Positions 34,889 through 43,490 of a DNA stretch of 64,000 nt are shown piece after piece. The stretch lies in the NCBI GenBank assembly GCA_016718405.1, contig JADKDJ010000004.1, positions 248,001 to 312,000 on the forward strand, given 5' to 3'. This stretch comes from Candidatus Rhodoferax odensensis. Its GTDB lineage: Bacteria; Pseudomonadota; Gammaproteobacteria; Burkholderiales; Burkholderiaceae_C. The notes beneath the pieces were generated by a model. That model did not search any database and was not told the origin of the DNA. It was given only the letters and a program-made list of their open reading frames with translations. A program made the position numbers and the translations under genes. The stretch's first letter is position 1. Each line of letters opens with the position of its first letter.

Positions 34889-36720
34889 AATTCCCCGTTC
34901 CGCACGACGTCAAGGCCCAGACCATCGCCGGCACTGAAGGCTGGGAGCGCATGTACCCGTACCAGTACCAGTTCGTCACCGACGACCCGGTGCGCAACCA
35001 GTATGAGAAGGAAACCTTCTGGTTCTACGACGGCCTGCACTACCCCGAGCCGCTGTACCCGTTTGACACCATCTGGGACGAAGCCTGGTACCTGGCGCTG
35101 TCGCAGTTCAACAACCGCATCTTCATGGTGCCGCCGGTGCGCGGGGTGGATCACCGCATGATCAATGGCTATGTCTACATTTCGCCGGTGCCGGTGAAAG
35201 ACGGCGCCGAAATCGGCAGCCGGGTGCCGCACTTCATGGAGCGCGCGGGCCACTACTACAAGAACTGGGACGCGCTGGAGGCCAAGTGGAAAGTGAAGAT
35301 GGAGGCCACCATTCGCGAGCTCGAAGCCATCCAGATCCCCCGGCTGGCCGAGATGGAAGACATCTCGGTGGTGATGGACGCGGTGGGCGAGTCCAAGGGC
35401 TACCACTTGCTCAAGAACTATGACGACCTGATCAACCTTGGCATCAAGTGCTGGCAGTACCACTTCGAGTTCCTGAACCTGGGCTACGCCGCCTATGTGT
35501 TCTTTCTGGACTTCGTGCAAAAGCAGTTTCCCAGCATTCCCGCGCAGCGCGTGACGCAGATGATTGCCGGCATCGACGTCATCATGTACCGCCCCGACGA
35601 AGAGCTCAAGGGTCTGGCACGCAAGGCGATCGAGCTGGGCGTGGACGATCTGGTCACCAGCAGCACCGAGTGGACCGAGGTGGAGGCCGCGCTCAAAGCC
35701 AGCGCCAAGGGCGTGCAGTGGCTGACTGCGCTCACGCTGTCGCGCGAGCCCTGGTTCAACGTCTCCACCGGCACCGGTTGGTTCCACCACGACCGCTCGT
35801 GGAACGACCAGATGAACGTGCCGCTGTCGGGTATCGCCACCTACATTGGCAAGCTCAAACAGGGCGTGAGCATTGAGCGCCCAACCGCCAAAGTGTGCGC
35901 CGAGCGCGACCGCATCACAGCCGAGTACCGCGACCTGATCGAAAGCGAGGCCGACCGCAAGCAATTTGACGAGTTGCTGGGTTGCGCCAAAACCGTGTTC
36001 CCCTATGTCGAGAACCACCTGTTCTATGTCGAGCACTGGTTTCACTCGGTGTTCTGGAACAAGATGCGCGAAGTGGGCGCGGTGTTGGCTGAACACGGCA
36101 TCATCAAAGACGTGGAAGACGTCTGGTTGCTGCGCCGTGACGAGATCAAGCAGGCGCTGTGGGATGTGGTCACCGCCTGGGCCACCGGTGTCACACCGCG
36201 CGGCAGCCACACCTGGCCACCCGAGATTGAATGGCGCAAGGGCGTGATGGCCAAGTTCAAGGAGTGGAGCGCGCCACCGGCCATCGGTATCGCACCCGAG
36301 GTGATTCAAGAGCCCTTCACCATCGTGCTGTGGGGCGTCACCAACAAGTCGCTGGCCGACTGGGCCAGCGTGCAGGAGGTTAAAGACCCCGACACCATCA
36401 CAGAGCTCAAGGGTTTTGCCGGCAGCCCCGGCATCGTCGAAGGCATTGCGCGGGTCTGCAAGACCGTGGGCGAGGTCGGCCAGTTGCAGGAAGGCGAGAT
36501 TCTGGTGGCACCCACCACGTCGCCATCCTGGGCACCCGCCTTTGCCAAGATCAAGGCTTGTGTCACCGATGTGGGTGGCGTCATGAGCCACGCCGCCATT
36601 GTCTGCCGCGAGTACGGCATGCCCGCGGTGGTGGGCACCGGGCACAGCACCAAGGTGATCCACAGCGGCATGAAGCTGCGGGTGGACGGCTCCACCGGTG
36701 TGATCACCATCGCCCGCTGA
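34885..36720 (+). CDS. ppsA: Phenylphosphate synthase subunit 1-like (PEP-synthase family)
   Basis: 611 residues, about 70 kDa, the size of the Thauera aromatica subunit 1. ATG 34885 follows GGCAGGAGTC. The N-terminal 460 residues are a distinctive region rich in aromatic residues (YPYQYQFVTDDPVRNQYEK, FWFYDGLHYPEPLYPFD). The C-terminus is the swivelling phosphohistidine domain (FAGSPGIVEGIARV at 511-524; VTDVGGVMSHAAIVCREYG at 560-578). The phosphorylatable histidine is His569, the number I recall reported for T. aromatica. The enzyme transfers the beta-phosphate of ATP to phenol through phosphohistidine. It is the first main gene of the cluster. Confidence 0.88.
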   Translation: MKFPVPHDVKAQTIAGTEGWERMYPYQYQFVTDDPVRNQYEKETFWFYDGLHYPEPLYPFDTIWDEAWYLALSQFNNRIFMVPPVRGVDHRMINGYVYISPVPVKDGAEIGSRVPHFMERAGHYYKNWDALEAKWKVKMEATIRELEAIQIPRLAEMEDISVVMDAVGESKGYHLLKNYDDLINLGIKCWQYHFEFLNLGYAAYVFFLDFVQKQFPSIPAQRVTQMIAGIDVIMYRPDEELKGLARKAIELGVDDLVTSSTEWTEVEAALKASAKGVQWLTALTLSREPWFNVSTGTGWFHHDRSWNDQMNVPLSGIATYIGKLKQGVSIERPTAKVCAERDRITAEYRDLIESEADRKQFDELLGCAKTVFPYVENHLFYVEHWFHSVFWNKMREVGAVLAEHGIIKDVEDVWLLRRDEIKQALWDVVTAWATGVTPRGSHTWPPEIEWRKGVMAKFKEWSAPPAIGIAPEVIQEPFTIVLWGVTNKSLADWASVQEVKDPDTITELKGFAGSPGIVEGIARVCKTVGEVGQLQEGEILVAPTTSPSWAPAFAKIKACVTDVGGVMSHAAIVCREYGMPAVVGTGHSTKVIHSGMKLRVDGSTGVITIAR

Positions 36721-36731
36721 TCTCGAAGGCC

Positions 36732-37856
36732 ATGTCGACTGCACTTGCTGCCATGGACACCGCGCCGACCGCCGCGACCGCCAGGGCGCCGTGGGTGTGC
36801 TGGCTGGAGGACTGCCGCAAGGAGTCGGTGGCCCAGGTAGGGGGCAAGTGCTCTTCACTGGGCGAGTTGATCCACGCTGGGGTGCGCGTGCCGCCAGGCT
36901 TTGCGCTTACCACCGAAGGCTTTCGCCAGTTCATGGCCGAGTCGGGCGTGGCCGGTGCGGTCCAGTCCCTGCTCAAGGACGTGGATTGCAGCGATCTGCA
37001 AGTGTTGGAGGGCGTCAGCGCGCAGATTCGCGCGCTGATCGAGTCGCAGCCGTTCTCCATTGAGATTGAGGACCAGGTGGCTGAGTGTTATCGCAAGCTC
37101 TCGCTGCGTTGCTGCATGCCCGCCGCACCGGTGGCGGTGCGCTCCAGCGCCACCGCCGAAGACCTGCCCGGCGCCAGTTTTGCCGGCCAGCAGGACACCT
37201 ACTTGTGGGTGCGCGGCATCGACGAAGTTCTGCACCACATGCGCCGCTGCATCTCGAGCCTGTACACCGCACGGGCCATGGCCTACCGGGCCAACAAGGG
37301 CTTTGCCGATGAGCAGCTGGCCATCAGCGTGGGCGTGCAGAAGATGGCCAACTCGTACACCGCCGGCGTCATGTTCACCCTGCATCCGGGCAACGGTGAC
37401 CGCTCTGTGATCGTGATCGACTCGAACTTCGGCTTTGGTGAGTCGGTGGTCTCGGGCGAAGTCACGCCGGATCACTTTGTGGTCAATAAGATCACGCTGG
37501 ACATCATCGACCGCACCATCTCCGAAAAGCTGATTTGCTACACGGTCGATACCAAGACCCAGACCTCGCACGCAATGGACGTGCCGTTCGAGCGCCAACG
37601 CGTGCAGTCGCTGATCGACGACGAGATCACCGAGCTGGCCTGGATGGGCAAGCAGATCGAAAAACACTACGGCTGCCCGATGGACATTGAGTGGGCCATC
37701 GACAAGGACGTGCCCGCGGGCGGCAACATTTTTATCCTGCAAGCCCGGCCCGAAACGGTTTGGAGCAAAAAGCCGCAGGGCCAGGGCAACAAGGCCGCTG
37801 TCTCGGCGATGGACTACATCCTCAGCGGCATGCTGGCCGGGCGGCGCGTGAGCTAA
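36732..37856 (+). CDS. ppsB: Phenylphosphate synthase subunit 2-like (PEP-synthase N-domain)
   Basis: 374 residues, about 40 kDa, as in T. aromatica subunit 2. It equals the nucleotide-binding, pyrophosphate-transfer half of PEP synthase. GGKCSSLGELIHAGVRVPPGFALT (about 37-60) and the ATP-grasp motif APVAVRSSATAEDLPGASFAGQQDT (about 132-156) are followed by the C-terminal NIFILQARPETVW. It should phosphorylate His569 of subunit 1 with ATP. The gap to ppsA is 11 bases. The split of PEP synthase into two proteins is the hallmark of phenylphosphate synthase. Confidence 0.88.
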   Translation: MSTALAAMDTAPTAATARAPWVCWLEDCRKESVAQVGGKCSSLGELIHAGVRVPPGFALTTEGFRQFMAESGVAGAVQSLLKDVDCSDLQVLEGVSAQIRALIESQPFSIEIEDQVAECYRKLSLRCCMPAAPVAVRSSATAEDLPGASFAGQQDTYLWVRGIDEVLHHMRRCISSLYTARAMAYRANKGFADEQLAISVGVQKMANSYTAGVMFTLHPGNGDRSVIVIDSNFGFGESVVSGEVTPDHFVVNKITLDIIDRTISEKLICYTVDTKTQTSHAMDVPFERQRVQSLIDDEITELAWMGKQIEKHYGCPMDIEWAIDKDVPAGGNIFILQARPETVWSKKPQGQGNKAAVSAMDYILSGMLAGRRVS

Positions 37857-37917
37857 GTCGTCACACCATCGGCCCCAAATTTCTATTGACCCAACCCCTT
37901 TATCACCAGGAGAAACC

Positions 37918-39429
37918 ATGAATGCACGTACGGAAGTAGGCCTTATTGACGATCTGCGCAGCTACATCGCCGCGCTGGAGGCCAATGGGCAATTACACCG
38001 GGTCAAGACCGAAGTCGACTGGAAGTTTGAGTTGTGCCACGTCTCCAAGGTCAACGAAGAACAGAAGGGCCCAGGTCTTTTGTACGAGAACGTCAAGGGC
38101 TACGACATTCCGGTGTTCACCAGTGCCTTCACCACCTCGCAGCGGTTGGCTATTGCGCTGGAGCAGGACCCCTCCCTGTCGATGAGCCAGTTGTCCAAGA
38201 AATGGATGGAGCTGACCACCAAACAAATGGTCAAGCCCATCTTTGTCGACAAACCACCGGTGATGGAAAACGTGATTACCGGCGACGATGTGGATATCGA
38301 GAAGTTCCCATCGCCCTGGTTCTACCCGGATGACGGCGGACGTTTTTTTGTGACCTCGGGCTACCTGGTGACCCAAGACCCTGACACCGGCTGGACCAAT
38401 CTGGGCACCTACCGTTCGCAGGTGCTGGGCAAGAACCTGCTGGGCTCGCAGATCATCAAGGGCAAGCATGGCGACATGCACATGAAGAAATACGCTGAGC
38501 GCGGCGAACTGATGCCGGCCGCTGCGGTAGTCGGCTGCGACCCGGTGCTGTTTCTGGCGGCCTCGACGCTGGTCAGCGCTCAGGTGGACGAGTACGACGT
38601 TGCCGGCTCGCTGCGTGGCCGCCCGGTGCCGGTTTTCAAGTCGGACCTGACGGGTCTCACGCTACCTGCCAATGCCGAGATCATTGCCGAGGGCTGGATC
38701 GACCCCAACGAACTGATGGACGAAGGCCCGTTTGGTGAATATACCGGCTACTACTCGGGCAACAAGGGCAAAGACTATCCCAAGCCGGTGCTGCGCATCG
38801 CACGCATCCTGCATCGCAACAAACCCATTATGTGGTCCACCACGGTGGGCAAGCCGATCAACGACATTCACATGATCCAGTCGCTCAACCGCACCGCCAC
38901 GCTCTGGTACGACCTGGAGACCATGAAGGTGCCGGGCATCCAAAGCGTCTACATTCCGCCAGAGGCCTGCGGGCGCTTCTGGGCGGTGGTATCGGTCAAG
39001 CAGATGTACCCCGGTCACTCGAACCATGTCGGTAACGCGGTGATCGCCAGTACCACGGGCCACTATGGCTTGAAAGGCGTGATCGTCGTGGACCATGACA
39101 TCGAGGCTGATGACTGGGACCGCATTTGGTGGGCGCTGTCCACGCGCTTCGATCCGAAACGGTCCGCGCAGATCATCGACCGGGGTCGCTCTACGCCGCT
39201 GGACCCCGGCCTGCCGATCGAGGCGCGAGACATCACCAGTCGCATCATCCTGGACGCCTGCACCCCCTACGAGTGGGCCAACAAACCCAACGAGATATTC
39301 ATGGACCGCGCGGTGCTGCAAAAAGTGTCAGACCGCTGGAACGAGTACGGTTTTGCCGGTAGCAGCCCGGTGGCGGGCATGATCAATCGCCTGACCCGGC
39401 CCGAGGTCAAGGGCAAGGGCAGCAAGTAG
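37918..39429 (+). CDS. UbiD-family prenyl-FMN-dependent (de)carboxylase
   Basis: 503 residues behind CAGGAGAAACC. The three catalytic residues of UbiD enzymes are present: Arg166 (NLGTYRSQV), Glu269 and Glu274 (ELMDEGPFGEYTGYYSG). By its place after phenylphosphate synthase genes it probably carboxylates phenylphosphate to 4-hydroxybenzoate. Other UbiD enzymes decarboxylate hydroxybenzoates. In T. aromatica the carboxylase uses two UbiD-type subunits plus a small gamma and a phosphatase-like delta subunit, but only one UbiD protein is encoded here. It needs prenyl-FMN from the ubiX gene at 41539. Confidence 0.9.
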   Translation: MNARTEVGLIDDLRSYIAALEANGQLHRVKTEVDWKFELCHVSKVNEEQKGPGLLYENVKGYDIPVFTSAFTTSQRLAIALEQDPSLSMSQLSKKWMELTTKQMVKPIFVDKPPVMENVITGDDVDIEKFPSPWFYPDDGGRFFVTSGYLVTQDPDTGWTNLGTYRSQVLGKNLLGSQIIKGKHGDMHMKKYAERGELMPAAAVVGCDPVLFLAASTLVSAQVDEYDVAGSLRGRPVPVFKSDLTGLTLPANAEIIAEGWIDPNELMDEGPFGEYTGYYSGNKGKDYPKPVLRIARILHRNKPIMWSTTVGKPINDIHMIQSLNRTATLWYDLETMKVPGIQSVYIPPEACGRFWAVVSVKQMYPGHSNHVGNAVIASTTGHYGLKGVIVVDHDIEADDWDRIWWALSTRFDPKRSAQIIDRGRSTPLDPGLPIEARDITSRIILDACTPYEWANKPNEIFMDRAVLQKVSDRWNEYGFAGSSPVAGMINRLTRPEVKGKGSK

Positions 39430-39444
39430 GGCTTGGGAATACCT

Positions 39445-41091
39445 ATGAAAGCGCTGCGTTACACCCAGGCCATGGTGGACGAGTTTGTCCGCGCTGGTTA
39501 CTGGACCGACGAGACCTTTTACGACTCGTATGCCCGCAACGCCCGCGAGCTGCCCGACCGTGAAGCGCTGGTGGATTCGCGCCACCGCGTCACCTGGCGC
39601 CAGGCCTGCGATCTGGTGAATGCAATTGCCGCCGCCTGGGTGCAGGCCGGCATCCCGAAGAGCGCGCGCATCGTCATTCAAGCGCCGAACAGCGTGTACG
39701 GCTTTCTGGCCCGCGCTGCGGCCGAGCGTGCCGGACTGATCTCCATGACGGCGTTTGCCACGCTACGCCAGAACGAGCTCGAAGACATCCTGGATAAGAC
39801 GCAGGCCGAAGTGGCGGTGATTCCGGCGGTGTTTCGCGGCTTCGACTACCTGGCCATGTACCAGGAACTGATGGCGCGCTTTCCCTCGCTGCGCAAGATC
39901 TACCTGTTCGATGACACGGTACCGGACGGTGCGCCGACAGGCACCGAGTCGCTGACGCAGGTGGCGCAGCAGCACCTCACGTGCATCGACAGCGCCGCAC
40001 TGGACGCGCGGCGGTTTGACCCGTTCTTTGACGTCGCGCTGCTCACCACCACCTCGGGCACTACTGGTTTACCGAAGTTGGTGGAGTGGCCGCTGGCGCC
40101 GCGCGTCTGCACTTCCAAGGGCCGCATCGACCTTTGGGAGCTCACGAAGGACGACGTCACCATGGCGATTGCACCGCACGCCGGTGGCGCGGCTGGCACA
40201 TTGACCTACTTCGCCGCCCCCTTGTGCGGTGCCAAGACCGTGATGCTGGAAGACTTCAGGCCCGAACTGGCCCTGCAGATGATGGAGCGCGAGAAGGTCA
40301 CAGCGATTGGCGTGGTCCCTACACACCTGGTGCGCATGCTGGAGCAGAACGTCGAGCAGTACGACCTGTCGTCCTTGCGCTTCATCCGCTCCGCTGGCGG
40401 CTACTTGTCACCGCAGTTGGCGCAGGAAGCCGAGGCACGTTTTGGCGCGGTGATCACGTCCGACCTGGGCACGCAGGACAAGGGTTCGGTCAGCGGCTGC
40501 AAGGTCAGCGATCCCGGAGAACTGCGCCGCCTGACCGTGGGTCAGATGCTGCCTGGCAACCAAGTGCGCCTGATTGGCCCACAAGGCAAAGAGGTGCCGC
40601 CCAACGAGCCGGGCGTACTGTGGTTTCGCGGCCCGCATTCGCCCGCCGGGTACTACCGCGACCCGGCCATGACGTCGGAAGTTTTTGACACTGAGGGTTG
40701 GTGCACCACTGAGGACGTGGTGAAGTTTGACCAGGGTTGCCTGTGGATTTTGGGGCGACAAAAGGACGTGATCATTCGCGGCGGCCAGAACATCTATCCG
40801 GCGGAGGTCGAAGGCATGATGAACGAGCACCCCAGCGTGGCGGCGGTGGCGGTGGTGGCCTACGCGGATGCCGAATACGGCGAGCGCGCCTGTGCCTTTG
40901 TGGTGCTGCGCAAGGGTTGCACGCTCACCCTGGATGAACTCAAGGAGTTCCTGGCGACCAAACGCATGGCCAAGTTCAAGTGGCCCGAGCGGCTGGAGTT
41001 CACCAACCAGATGCCCATCGTGGGCGACTCTGGCAAGATCGACAAGAAGATGTTGCGCGCGCGTCTGCTGGAAACGGAACCTTCGTCATGA
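39445..41091 (+). CDS. AMP-forming acyl-CoA ligase-like protein (aryl-CoA ligase candidate)
   Basis: 548 residues, ANL superfamily. The phosphate loop is LTTTSGTTGLPKLVEW, the adenylation hinge WILGRQKDVIIRGGQNIYPAEVEG, and the C-terminal catalytic lysine in SGKIDKKML. The A5-type motif usually YGxTE reads DLGTQDKGS, a variant position. Aryl-CoA and 2,3-dihydroxybenzoate-AMP ligases are the closest types by feel. Its place between ubiD and the CBS gene suggests activation of the carboxylated product (4-hydroxybenzoate), but no substrate can be proved. The ATG at 39445 is preferred over an upstream TTG at 39433. Confidence 0.82.
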   Translation: MKALRYTQAMVDEFVRAGYWTDETFYDSYARNARELPDREALVDSRHRVTWRQACDLVNAIAAAWVQAGIPKSARIVIQAPNSVYGFLARAAAERAGLISMTAFATLRQNELEDILDKTQAEVAVIPAVFRGFDYLAMYQELMARFPSLRKIYLFDDTVPDGAPTGTESLTQVAQQHLTCIDSAALDARRFDPFFDVALLTTTSGTTGLPKLVEWPLAPRVCTSKGRIDLWELTKDDVTMAIAPHAGGAAGTLTYFAAPLCGAKTVMLEDFRPELALQMMEREKVTAIGVVPTHLVRMLEQNVEQYDLSSLRFIRSAGGYLSPQLAQEAEARFGAVITSDLGTQDKGSVSGCKVSDPGELRRLTVGQMLPGNQVRLIGPQGKEVPPNEPGVLWFRGPHSPAGYYRDPAMTSEVFDTEGWCTTEDVVKFDQGCLWILGRQKDVIIRGGQNIYPAEVEGMMNEHPSVAAVAVVAYADAEYGERACAFVVLRKGCTLTLDELKEFLATKRMAKFKWPERLEFTNQMPIVGDSGKIDKKMLRARLLETEPSS

Positions 41092-41528
41092 TGGTACGCA
41101 ACTGGATGCAGGCCAACCCAATGACGATACCCAGCGACACGCTGGTGTCGGACGCCAAGCGACTGCTATCCGAGCACAACCTGCATGCGCTGCCGGTGGT
41201 CGACCAGGGGCGGCTGCGCGGGCTGGTAACGCGCGCCAATATGCTGCGCATGGGTCACTTCGTGTTGCGCAAGCAGGACCCCGACGAGTTCAACTTCTTC
41301 GTCAACCGCTTGCGCGTGCGCGATGTGATGGTGCGCAACCCCGCCACGATGAGCGATGACGACAGCATGCAGGAGTGCCTGCGCCGTGGCCGTGAACTCA
41401 AGGTGGCGCAGTTTCCGGTGATGCACGCAGGGCAGGTGGTGGGCATCATCACCGCCAACGAAATCTTCCAACTCGCCGCCCACTGCCTGAGCAGATGGGA
41501 AGGCGTCGAGCTGGTCAAAACCCATTGA
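41088..41528 (+). CDS. ppsC: Phenylphosphate synthase subunit 3-like, CBS-pair protein
   Basis: 146 residues of two CBS domains: NWMQANPMTIPSDTLVSDA, LHALPVVDQGRLRGLVTRANML, then RVRDVMVRNPATMSDDDSMQ, QFPVMHAGQVVGIITANEIF. In T. aromatica the third phenylphosphate synthase subunit (24 kDa) is also a CBS-pair protein that stimulates the enzyme. This one is shorter (about 16 kDa). It overlaps the ligase stop by ATGA. CBS pairs usually bind adenine nucleotides. Confidence 0.8.
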   Translation: MMVRNWMQANPMTIPSDTLVSDAKRLLSEHNLHALPVVDQGRLRGLVTRANMLRMGHFVLRKQDPDEFNFFVNRLRVRDVMVRNPATMSDDDSMQECLRRGRELKVAQFPVMHAGQVVGIITANEIFQLAAHCLSRWEGVELVKTH

Positions 41529-41538
41529 CAATACGCCA

Positions 41539-42138
41539 ATGACTGAACCAAGAAACTTGCCGCTGGTGCTGGCCATTACCGGTGCCACCGGCGTCATCTA
41601 CGGCGTGGAAATGCTGCGCATCCTGCGCGAACTGGGCCAGGAGACACACCTGATTTTGAGTGAGGCCGCCGGCATGAATCTGGCCATCGAGACCGATTAC
41701 TCGATTGAGGACGTCAAGGCGCTGGCGAGCGTGGTCTACAGCAACAAGGACGTCGGCGCGGCGGTGGCCAGTGGCTCGTTTCGCACGCGCGGCATGATTG
41801 TGGCGCCTTGCACCATCAAGACGCTGTCGGCCATTGCCAACAGCTTCACGTACAACCTGGTGATTCGTGCGGCAGATGTGACACTGAAGGAGCGCCGCCC
41901 CCTGGTGCTGTTGGTGCGCGAGACGCCGCTGCACAAAGGGCACTTGGAGCTGATGACGCGCGTGGCGGACTATGGCGGCACCTTGTTGCCGCCGATGCCG
42001 GCCTTCTATCACAAGCCCCAGACGGTGATGGACATCGTGCACCAGACGCTGGGCAAAGCACTGGATCAGGTGGGCATTGAGCACAATCTGTTCGCGCGGT
42101 GGACCGGCAAGGAGCGCGGCGGCTTGTCGGACCAGTGA
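41539..42138 (+). CDS. ubiX: UbiX-like flavin prenyltransferase
   Basis: 199 residues. It joins dimethylallyl phosphate and FMN to make prenyl-FMN, the cofactor of UbiD. Motifs: LAITGATGVIYG (11-22), ASGSFRTRGMIVAPCTIKTLSAIANS (about 78-102), ERRPLVLLVRETPLHKGHLELM (118-139). Encoded next to its client UbiD enzyme. It is 10 bases from the CBS gene. A second housekeeping UbiX probably exists elsewhere, so this may be a dedicated copy. Confidence 0.93.
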   Translation: MTEPRNLPLVLAITGATGVIYGVEMLRILRELGQETHLILSEAAGMNLAIETDYSIEDVKALASVVYSNKDVGAAVASGSFRTRGMIVAPCTIKTLSAIANSFTYNLVIRAADVTLKERRPLVLLVRETPLHKGHLELMTRVADYGGTLLPPMPAFYHKPQTVMDIVHQTLGKALDQVGIEHNLFARWTGKERGGLSDQ

Positions 42139-42142
42139 CGCC

Positions 42143-43039
42143 ATGACGGCTGTGCGCTGGCTTGAGTGCGTGCCCGCGCCGTCCGACGTCCCGCGCCGCG
42201 CGCCCGCCAGCACCGTGTTGTATGCGGTAGGCGACATTCATGGCCGGCTAGACCTGCTCGAAGCCATGTTGGGCGCTATTGAGGCGCATGCCCGCCAACG
42301 TCCTGGCGCACAGTCGCAGGTCATTTTTCTGGGCGACTACCTCAGCCGAGGTCAGGACTCACGCGGCGTGGTCGAGCGCATTCTGCGCTGGCGGGCAACT
42401 TGCCCCGAGCATTGGCGCGTGATCTCCCTCAAGGGCAACCATGAAGACCTGGCGCTGCGCTACCTGTCGGGTGACCTGGAGGCGGCCCGGCATTGGTTTG
42501 ACTACGACGGCCTGGACGCGCTGCGCGATTATGGTGTGGCTTTGCCGACCCAATGTCAGCCGATCGCGACACCGCAGGAGCTCGGCGGGTTGGCGCAACC
42601 GGTGCCAGTGCTGATGACACCGGTTGCCAAAGCCTTTGACGACGCCACCCTTGAGTCGCTGCGCCACGCTTTTGCCACTGCCTTGCCGGCGACACACCTG
42701 GCCTTTCTGGAGTCGTTGTCAGTGAGCCACCGCGCTGGGGACTACCACTTCGTGCACGCAGGCGTGCGCCCCGGCGTGGCGCTTGAGGCGCAGACTGCCA
42801 CCGATCAGATGTGGATTCGCAGTCGTTTCCTGGCGTCCGATGTTGAACACGGTGCCCTGGTGGTGCACGGACACACGGTTGCGCCGCAGCCCCAGGTGCG
42901 CGCCAATCGCATCGGCATCGACACCGGCGCCTACGCCAGCGGCGTGTTGACCTGCCTGGTGCTGGAAGGTGCGCAGCGTTGTTTCCTGCAGGTCGTGGGG
43001 GCGTGTCGCGAGCTCAAGGTGCCTGAAGAGGCGGGCTGA
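42143..43039 (+). CDS. PPP-family metallophosphoesterase (ApaH/Ser-Thr phosphatase-like)
   Basis: 298 residues from ATG 42143. Calcineurin-like metal motifs: GDIHGRLD, GDYLSRG, GNHEDL, FVHAGVRP and VHGHT. The GDYLSRG lacks the second Asp of the eukaryotic GDxVDRG motif, as in ApaH. It is four bases after ubiX and on the same strand, so it probably belongs to the phenol operon. Possible jobs include dephosphorylating a protein, Ap4A or a phenylphosphate; none is proved. The 3' end overlaps the convergent PNPOx-like gene by 26 bases. Confidence 0.8.
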   Translation: MTAVRWLECVPAPSDVPRRAPASTVLYAVGDIHGRLDLLEAMLGAIEAHARQRPGAQSQVIFLGDYLSRGQDSRGVVERILRWRATCPEHWRVISLKGNHEDLALRYLSGDLEAARHWFDYDGLDALRDYGVALPTQCQPIATPQELGGLAQPVPVLMTPVAKAFDDATLESLRHAFATALPATHLAFLESLSVSHRAGDYHFVHAGVRPGVALEAQTATDQMWIRSRFLASDVEHGALVVHGHTVAPQPQVRANRIGIDTGAYASGVLTCLVLEGAQRCFLQVVGACRELKVPEEAG

Positions 43040-43490
43040 GCAGGTCAACTTCCTCCCGGTGCCCAAAGCCCAGCGTGTTGTCGATGTACAGCAAGCGCTG
43101 CGGGCGTACGCGGTACCAGCGCACCTTGGCCAGTGCCTTGACGATGGCAGCCGGTGCCTGCGCCAGCTTGCCCACGATGGGGAACTTTCGACCGTATTGA
43201 TCGCGCGCGTTGGCCTCGTCGGCACCGACGAGTTCTTCGACCAAGCCTTGCAGTTGCACGCCCTTGATACCGGGCCAGTCATCGTAGTCGCGCTGAATGG
43301 TGACCGCTACTTGGGCGTTGTGGGTGAAATTGAGGCAATGACGGCTGGTGGGCGAGGACAAAAAGTAGAGGTCCCAGCCGTCATGAACGTAGAACACCGC
43401 CGCCGCCCACGGGCCGTCGACGCCGCTGCTGGCCAGTGTGGCCACGTGGTGGCTCCGCAGGTGCTGCTGCACGCGCTCGGCCAGCGTCAT
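43014..43490 (-). CDS. Pyridoxamine 5'-phosphate oxidase-related FMN-binding protein
   Basis: 158-residue split beta-barrel flavin protein: VATLASSGVDGPWAAAVFYVHDGWDLYFLSSPTSRHCLNF and VAVTIQRDYDDWPGIKGVQLQGLVEEL (positions about 16-90). Its start overlaps the stop of the sigma-54 regulator (ATGA), so it is cotranscribed with it. Members range from haem and nitroreductase-like enzymes to general stress proteins. The substrate is unknown and a link to phenol metabolism is only inferred from position. Confidence 0.75.
   Translation of the reverse strand: MTLAERVQQHLRSHHVATLASSGVDGPWAAAVFYVHDGWDLYFLSSPTSRHCLNFTHNAQVAVTIQRDYDDWPGIKGVQLQGLVEELVGADEANARDQYGRKFPIVGKLAQAPAAIVKALAKVRWYRVRPQRLLYIDNTLGFGHREEVDLLSPPLQAP

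Noticed and set aside
34879..36858. Long open frame (about 659 codons) on the minus strand across ppsA and ppsB
   Set aside because: It is the antisense of two well-recognised genes, its product is His/Gly/Val-rich with no domain, and such frames are common in high-GC DNA.
34794..37922. 16-base exact repeat (34794-34809 and 37907-37922) as a mobile or recombination element
   Set aside because: It coincides with ribosome sites and start codons, and the flanks do not match, so it is better explained as similar ribosome sites.
42143..43039. Loss of catalytic function in the PPP-family phosphatase because of GDYLSRG
   Set aside because: ApaH-type enzymes also lack the second Asp at this position, so activity is still plausible.
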